Shown here piece after piece: positions 43,683 through 46,819 of a DNA stretch of 46,819 nt. Every line of letters begins with the position of its first letter. Within the stretch, counting starts at the first letter, position 1. The DNA comes from a virus. The stretch spans positions 1-46,819 of the IMG/VR virus record IMGVR_UViG_3300029448_000005; one strand, 5' to 3'. The notes under the pieces were generated by a model, which had not been told where the DNA came from, did not search any database, and saw only the letters and a program-made list of their open reading frames with translations. The position numbers and the translations under genes are program-made.

Positions 43683-44278
43683 AACAATTAATAGTAGATT
43701 ACTTACCATTTGAAATACAGGCCGACCAAATCAATGAGGCTATGAAAGAGAACAACGGAAAGTTAGTTGTTAAGGGTGTATTGCAAAGAGCAGACACTAA
43801 AAACCAAAATGGTAGGGTGTATCCAAAAGAAATTTTAGTAAGAGAAGCGAAGAAGTATTCTTCTAATTTCGTAAAACAAAAAAGAGCTATGGGCGAACTC
43901 GACCATCCTGAATCATCTGTTGTTAATTTACAGAATGTATCTCATAATGTAACAGATATGAATTTTAATGGAGATGATTTAGTTGGTACAGTAGAAGTCC
44001 TAACTACACCAAGCGGAAACATTCTAAGAGAATTATTTAAGAATGGTATTAAGTTGGGTATATCTTCTCGTGGTATGGGTTCGGTTGAATCTGTAAATGA
44101 GAGTGGAGCTCAAGAAGTGCAGGATGATTTTGAACTAATCGCTTTTGACTTTGTATCTAATCCATCTACACATGGTGCTTTTCTACATCCAATGAATGAG
44201 AGTGTAGAAAATATTGCTGTGCGTGATACTAAGTATGGTAAAGTCGAAGCAGTAATAAATGATATACTGAGAGGGTAA
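43679..44278 (+). CDS. 21: Prohead maturation protease, gp21-like
   Basis: The 199-residue product is close to T4 gp21 (212). It has the serine-protease fold signatures G-E-L-D-H-P (His76), L-G-I-S-S-R-G (Ser129/Ser130) and the later F-D-F-V-S-N-P-S-T. It matures the head by cutting scaffold and shell proteins, and in T4 it also cuts itself. An I-N-E20|A21 site near its own N-terminus fits self-removal of a propeptide. AGGAG at about 43668 gives strong initiation. It is surrounded by several proteins carrying matching candidate sites, which are its likely substrates. Confidence 0.93.
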   Translation: MKQLIVDYLPFEIQADQINEAMKENNGKLVVKGVLQRADTKNQNGRVYPKEILVREAKKYSSNFVKQKRAMGELDHPESSVVNLQNVSHNVTDMNFNGDDLVGTVEVLTTPSGNILRELFKNGIKLGISSRGMGSVESVNESGAQEVQDDFELIAFDFVSNPSTHGAFLHPMNESVENIAVRDTKYGKVEAVINDILRG

Positions 44279-45538
44279 ATGCCATCTAAGTCCAAACAAC
44301 AACAAAAGTTTATGGGTATTGTTAGGGCGATACAGAAGGGCGAAGCGCCCGCTGGAAAGTTTTCAAAAGCAGCTCAAAAGGCTGCTAAGTCTATGAAGAA
44401 GGGTAGTGTAAGAAAGTATGCTAAAACAAAGCATGATGACTTACCTAAAAAGGTAAAGGAAGAAAGAGACTATAAGGATGAGTATAAGAAATTTCAATCT
44501 TCTACAAAGTCTAAGAAATACAGAGCAGAATTAAATAAGTATAATCGTAAGAAGGGTACTTATGGAAATGGTGATGGCAAAGACGCTTCACATAAAGGGG
44601 GAAAGATTGTGGGATTTGAATCAGAGTCTAAGAATAGAGGAAGAGCTGAGAAGAGTCGTTTGAAGAAGGAAGGATCCGTAAATGAAGCTCCTATGGAATT
44701 GAATAAAATCAAAGATGCTATCAAAATGTTTCAAAAGAAAATTGAGAAACAAGGTAGAGTTACCAATGCTAGAGATGAAGAACATCTGAAAAATTTAATT
44801 AAACTTTATATACAGATGGGTGGAAGGGGTGTTAAAGAATCTAAACTCAACGAAAACCCAGCTGCTATGTCAGCCGTACAAGCCATGACAAAACTTAAAA
44901 TGAACAACCCCAAAACAGGTAAAAAAGTATCTGCTGCCAGCGCTTTAAAAAATAAAGATAATCCAAATCATAAGAAAGCTAAAAGCATCTTTCAAAGATT
45001 AAAGGATAAGTTTTCTAAGAAGAAAAAAGAAGAACCTAAAAAACAATCAAAGGCAGATGCTGACTTTTATAAAAGACAATATGAATCCGTAAATGAAGGC
45101 CAAAAAAGAGAAGCCAGTAATATACTAAGAAAATTTGATATGGCTTATATAAAATTCTCAAGAGAGATTAGAGATGTTATTAAAATGATGGATAGGTCAA
45201 CCGGTAGTAAAGTGGACGGAAAGATTATAGAAAAGGCATATGGAAAAGGTCTTATTCCACTTAATAAACTAATGATAGAATGGGATAGAGGACAACAATC
45301 AAATCCTGGTATAGATGAAGCTAAAGATCCTGATATAATTTCTAAAATTAGGGATGTTTTAAAGAATGGTATTACAAATATTAAAGATCCTGTATCAGGT
45401 AAAAATATGAAAGTTGATTCTTTTTCTGCATCTGCTATAACTCAGGTATATGATAAGATTAATAGAGCTAATAAGAAAAAATTTGTAAAGCTATCATTAC
45501 CTAAAATGGCTAAATTAGCTATGAAATTCGTAAAATGA
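44279..45538 (+). CDS. DUF3008-like head protein, possible polyprotein
   Basis: The 419-residue, very basic product begins with the DUF3008-type pattern M-P-S-K-S-K-Q-Q-Q-K-F-M-G and A-A-K-S-M-K-K-G-S. Helical modules are separated by four cleavage-like tripeptides: V-N-E136|A137, L-N-E192|N193, V-N-E273|G274 and I-D-E347|A348. Two agree only in part with the T4 rule, which prefers L/I before x-E. This looks like a string of internal-head peptides freed by gp21. Basic peptides could neutralise packaged DNA. It starts directly after the protease stop, with GAGAGG as ribosome-binding site. Confidence 0.65.
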   Translation: MPSKSKQQQKFMGIVRAIQKGEAPAGKFSKAAQKAAKSMKKGSVRKYAKTKHDDLPKKVKEERDYKDEYKKFQSSTKSKKYRAELNKYNRKKGTYGNGDGKDASHKGGKIVGFESESKNRGRAEKSRLKKEGSVNEAPMELNKIKDAIKMFQKKIEKQGRVTNARDEEHLKNLIKLYIQMGGRGVKESKLNENPAAMSAVQAMTKLKMNNPKTGKKVSAASALKNKDNPNHKKAKSIFQRLKDKFSKKKKEEPKKQSKADADFYKRQYESVNEGQKREASNILRKFDMAYIKFSREIRDVIKMMDRSTGSKVDGKIIEKAYGKGLIPLNKLMIEWDRGQQSNPGIDEAKDPDIISKIRDVLKNGITNIKDPVSGKNMKVDSFSASAITQVYDKINRANKKKFVKLSLPKMAKLAMKFVK

Positions 45539-45798
45539 TAAAGCTTAAAGACATTTTAACCGAAGCTGACGACCACGAAGGTAAGATGGCTAAATCACAA
45601 TTAGAACGTTCTATGAAATATTCTAAGATGATTTACAAAATGATTGATAATGTCGGTAAGGGTGGTGAAGTAGAAATGCCGGCTTGGGTTCAGTCTAAAC
45701 TAACTAAGTCTATGGACTATTTACAGAGTGTGTACAATTACTTAGACGGTAAAGATGGTTTAGAAGATAAATTTCAAAAAGAAAATTCAAAAAAGTAA
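45535..45798 (+). CDS. Small internal-head-like protein with candidate targeting leader
   Basis: In the 87-residue product, M-I-K-L-K-D-I-L-T-E|A is a compact leader matching L-x-E|A, very like the T4 internal-protein targeting peptide that gp21 removes. The rest is helical (DDHEGKMAKSQLERSMKYSK, then a tryptophan and a second helix). Its start overlaps the stop of the preceding gene (ATGA). A packaged internal protein is the most likely reading, inferred from the leader and context. Confidence 0.65.
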   Translation: MIKLKDILTEADDHEGKMAKSQLERSMKYSKMIYKMIDNVGKGGEVEMPAWVQSKLTKSMDYLQSVYNYLDGKDGLEDKFQKENSKK

Positions 45799-45808
45799 TA
45801 TTTATATC
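45798..45808 (+). promoter_or_regulatory. Candidate late promoter, copy 6
   Basis: ATATTTATATC carries the common 10-mer at the end of the small-head-protein gene, 14 bases before the next start. Confidence 0.35.
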
Positions 45809-45822
45809 TAAGGAGATAAATT

Positions 45823-46458
45823 ATGGCTAACATTAAATTAAAAGATTTACTAAACGAAGTGACATTAGCTGGTGGTATTGTTTCTGAAAGTCCTTGGGCT
45901 AAGAATGAGGAAGAAAAACCATCCGTAAATGTAAAAGAATTGGTAGAATCCATTCGTAACTTTAACTCTATAGGTGAATCCATCTATGGTAAGGGTAGCC
46001 TGAAAGAAATAGCTGAAAGTCTTTCATCAATTGCTGAAGGTGCTGCTCAACATACTTTATCTGAAGCAGGTGATATGTTCGATAAGATTACGGTTAGTCG
46101 TAATATGAAAGAACTTACAAATCTATCCAAACAATTTGGTAAAGTATCCAGCGAAGCTAACTCTTTACAAGAAAGAATGAGTGGTTTATATGAAGATATG
46201 GGTAATATTTTAGGTAGATACTATGAAATTGGTGAAAAACATATACCAGGTCATGATGACGATGATAGAGATGTGAGAGATGATATGGATGAAGCCGATA
46301 CTATGATGTTCAGAGAAGAGGATAATTATAAGGCATTCTTTAAAAAAGCTATGAAAAAATTTAATGTATCTGATATTGAAGATATGAGTGATGATGATAA
46401 AAAAGATTTCTTCAATTATGTAGATAGAAACTATAAGGCGAAAAACGAAAAAGACTAA
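45823..46458 (+). CDS. Prohead scaffold/core-like protein
   Basis: The 211-residue helical, acidic product starts M-A-N-I-K-L-K-D-L-L-N-E|V, a leader nearly the same as that of the preceding protein (K-L-K-D-[I/L]-L). Further candidate sites are I-A-E|G and L-S-E|A around residues 70-85. A heptad-rich central helix follows, then a D-rich patch (HDDDDRDVRDDMDEAD). In T4 the major scaffold gp22 lies at this place in the gene order (21-22-23), and this protein is a candidate functional equivalent. Sequence homology to gp22 is not established. AAGGAG precedes the ATG. Confidence 0.6.
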   Translation: MANIKLKDLLNEVTLAGGIVSESPWAKNEEEKPSVNVKELVESIRNFNSIGESIYGKGSLKEIAESLSSIAEGAAQHTLSEAGDMFDKITVSRNMKELTNLSKQFGKVSSEANSLQERMSGLYEDMGNILGRYYEIGEKHIPGHDDDDRDVRDDMDEADTMMFREEDNYKAFFKKAMKKFNVSDIEDMSDDDKKDFFNYVDRNYKAKNEKD

Positions 46459-46467
46459 GAGGTATTT

Positions 46468-46695
46468 ATGTCAATAAAAGTTGTAGTAAAAAATAATAAT
46501 GTTGAAAAAGCTATCAGCATATTTAAGAGAAAAGTAAAAGACTCAAATATGATGTATGAGCTGAGAGAAAGAGAGTTTTACAAAAAACCATCTTCTATAA
46601 AAAAAGAGATGAAAAATAAAGCAAGAGCTCGTAACCATTGGAAAAATATAAAACTAATGGAAGAAGATTCGCGAAAAAGAGGAAGAAAATTTTAA
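46468..46695 (+). CDS. rpsU: Ribosomal protein bS21 (phage-encoded)
   Basis: The 75-residue product shows the bS21 pattern: a strand start M-S-I-K-V-V-V, then A-I-S-I-F-K-R-K-V, E-L-R-E-R-E-F-Y-K-K-P-S-S and a long basic helix with K-A-R-A-R-N-H-W. In E. coli bS21 is the last protein to join the 30S subunit and helps initiation near the anti-Shine-Dalgarno region. Phage copies are known from marine viruses. It lies between scaffold-type genes and the leader of the next gene, so it is probably made late. GAGG precedes the ATG. It could favour translation of phage messages. Confidence 0.9.
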   Translation: MSIKVVVKNNNVEKAISIFKRKVKDSNMMYELREREFYKKPSSIKKEMKNKARARNHWKNIKLMEEDSRKRGRKF

Positions 46696-46700
46696 TTTGT

Positions 46701-46717
46701 TATATTTATATATATAA
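46701..46717 (+). promoter_or_regulatory. Candidate late promoter, copy 7
   Basis: TATATTTATATATATAA follows the bS21 stop and precedes a leader of about 100 bases that ends with a Shine-Dalgarno AGGAG (46807-46811), so a strong gene, perhaps the major capsid gene, should start just past the window. Confidence 0.45.
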
Positions 46718-46726
46718 AAACTAAAC

Positions 46727-46751
46727 ACACCGTTCCTATCATATACGGTGT
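46727..46751 (+). promoter_or_regulatory. Leader stem-loop 1
   Basis: Perfect inverted repeat ACACCGT (46727-46733) / ACGGTGT (46745-46751) with an 11-base loop. No T-run follows, so it does not look like a Rho-independent terminator and is more likely a structured 5' leader element. Confidence 0.5.
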
Positions 46752-46773
46752 AACCGAAATATAATAATTCTAT

Positions 46774-46793
46774 TATAGTTCCCAATAACTATA
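46774..46793 (+). promoter_or_regulatory. Leader stem-loop 2
   Basis: Perfect inverted repeat TATAGTT (46774-46780) / AACTATA (46787-46793) with a six-base loop CCCAAT, just upstream of the AGGAG at 46807-46811. It may affect translation of, or stabilise, the next mRNA. Confidence 0.45.
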
Positions 46794-46819
46794 CTAAATC
46801 CTAAATAGGAGAATAATAA

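Noticed and set aside
46718-46819. Rho-independent terminator
   Set aside because: Both stems are AT-rich or not followed by a T-run, and a Shine-Dalgarno follows.

Overview
The window looks like about 47 kb of the late (virion) region of a T4-related, contractile-tailed bacteriophage. The DNA is strongly AT-rich, the genes are packed tightly with TAATG/ATGA junctions, and nearly all lie on the + strand. Recognisable T4-type hallmarks are the gp5-like spike, gp25, gp6, gp61-like primase, gp47/gp46, gp17 terminase, gp20 portal and gp21 prohead protease. The phage-encoded ribosomal protein bS21 and the multidomain 'GGPGSGKS' enzyme resemble features I associate with marine T4-like phages, including pelagiphages and uncultured marine relatives. 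That placement is inference; no database was consulted.

Layout. (1) 93-6481: baseplate spike and wedge genes plus small virion genes. (2) 6481-15997: a 2227-residue baseplate/tail protein and three further structural proteins, followed at 15997-16524 by a small HEIGH zincin. (3) 16690-21301: an island of DNA-metabolism genes inside the structural region: a PD-(D/E)XK nuclease, a gp61-like primase, a 73-residue protein and a single-chain Mre11-Rad50 (gp47+gp46) fusion. It is closed by the only convincing minus-strand gene, a ribbon-helix-helix protein (21279-21452). (4) 21544-32881: a giant repetitive fibre-like protein (about 3384 residues) and a companion virion protein. (5) 32934-36575: a 1213-residue fusion of a P-loop kinase, an NMNAT-like nucleotidyltransferase and a KxDG ligase. 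(6) 36585-46695: a zinc-ribbon protein, small membrane/secreted proteins, terminase, portal, prohead-core proteins, protease, a putative internal-head polyprotein, more core proteins and bS21. The window stops in a structured leader with a Shine-Dalgarno, probably just before the major capsid gene by T4 gene order.

How the parts fit. Regions 1, 2 and 4 build the baseplate, tail and fibres. Region 6 builds, matures and fills the head. Region 3 would supply primers and process ends for recombination-dependent replication. A shared 10-mer, ATATTTATAT, sits in seven intergenic gaps just upstream of transcription-unit starts and is a candidate late-promoter signal. Many proteins around the gp21 protease, and the kinase-NMNAT-ligase fusion, begin with a short amphipathic peptide ending in (L/I/V)-x-E followed by A/G/V. 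This resembles T4 gp21 cleavage sites and capsid-targeting peptides. The most interesting hypothesis is that a nucleic-acid-repair/NAD-type enzyme set is packaged in the head, cut by the prohead protease and injected with the DNA.
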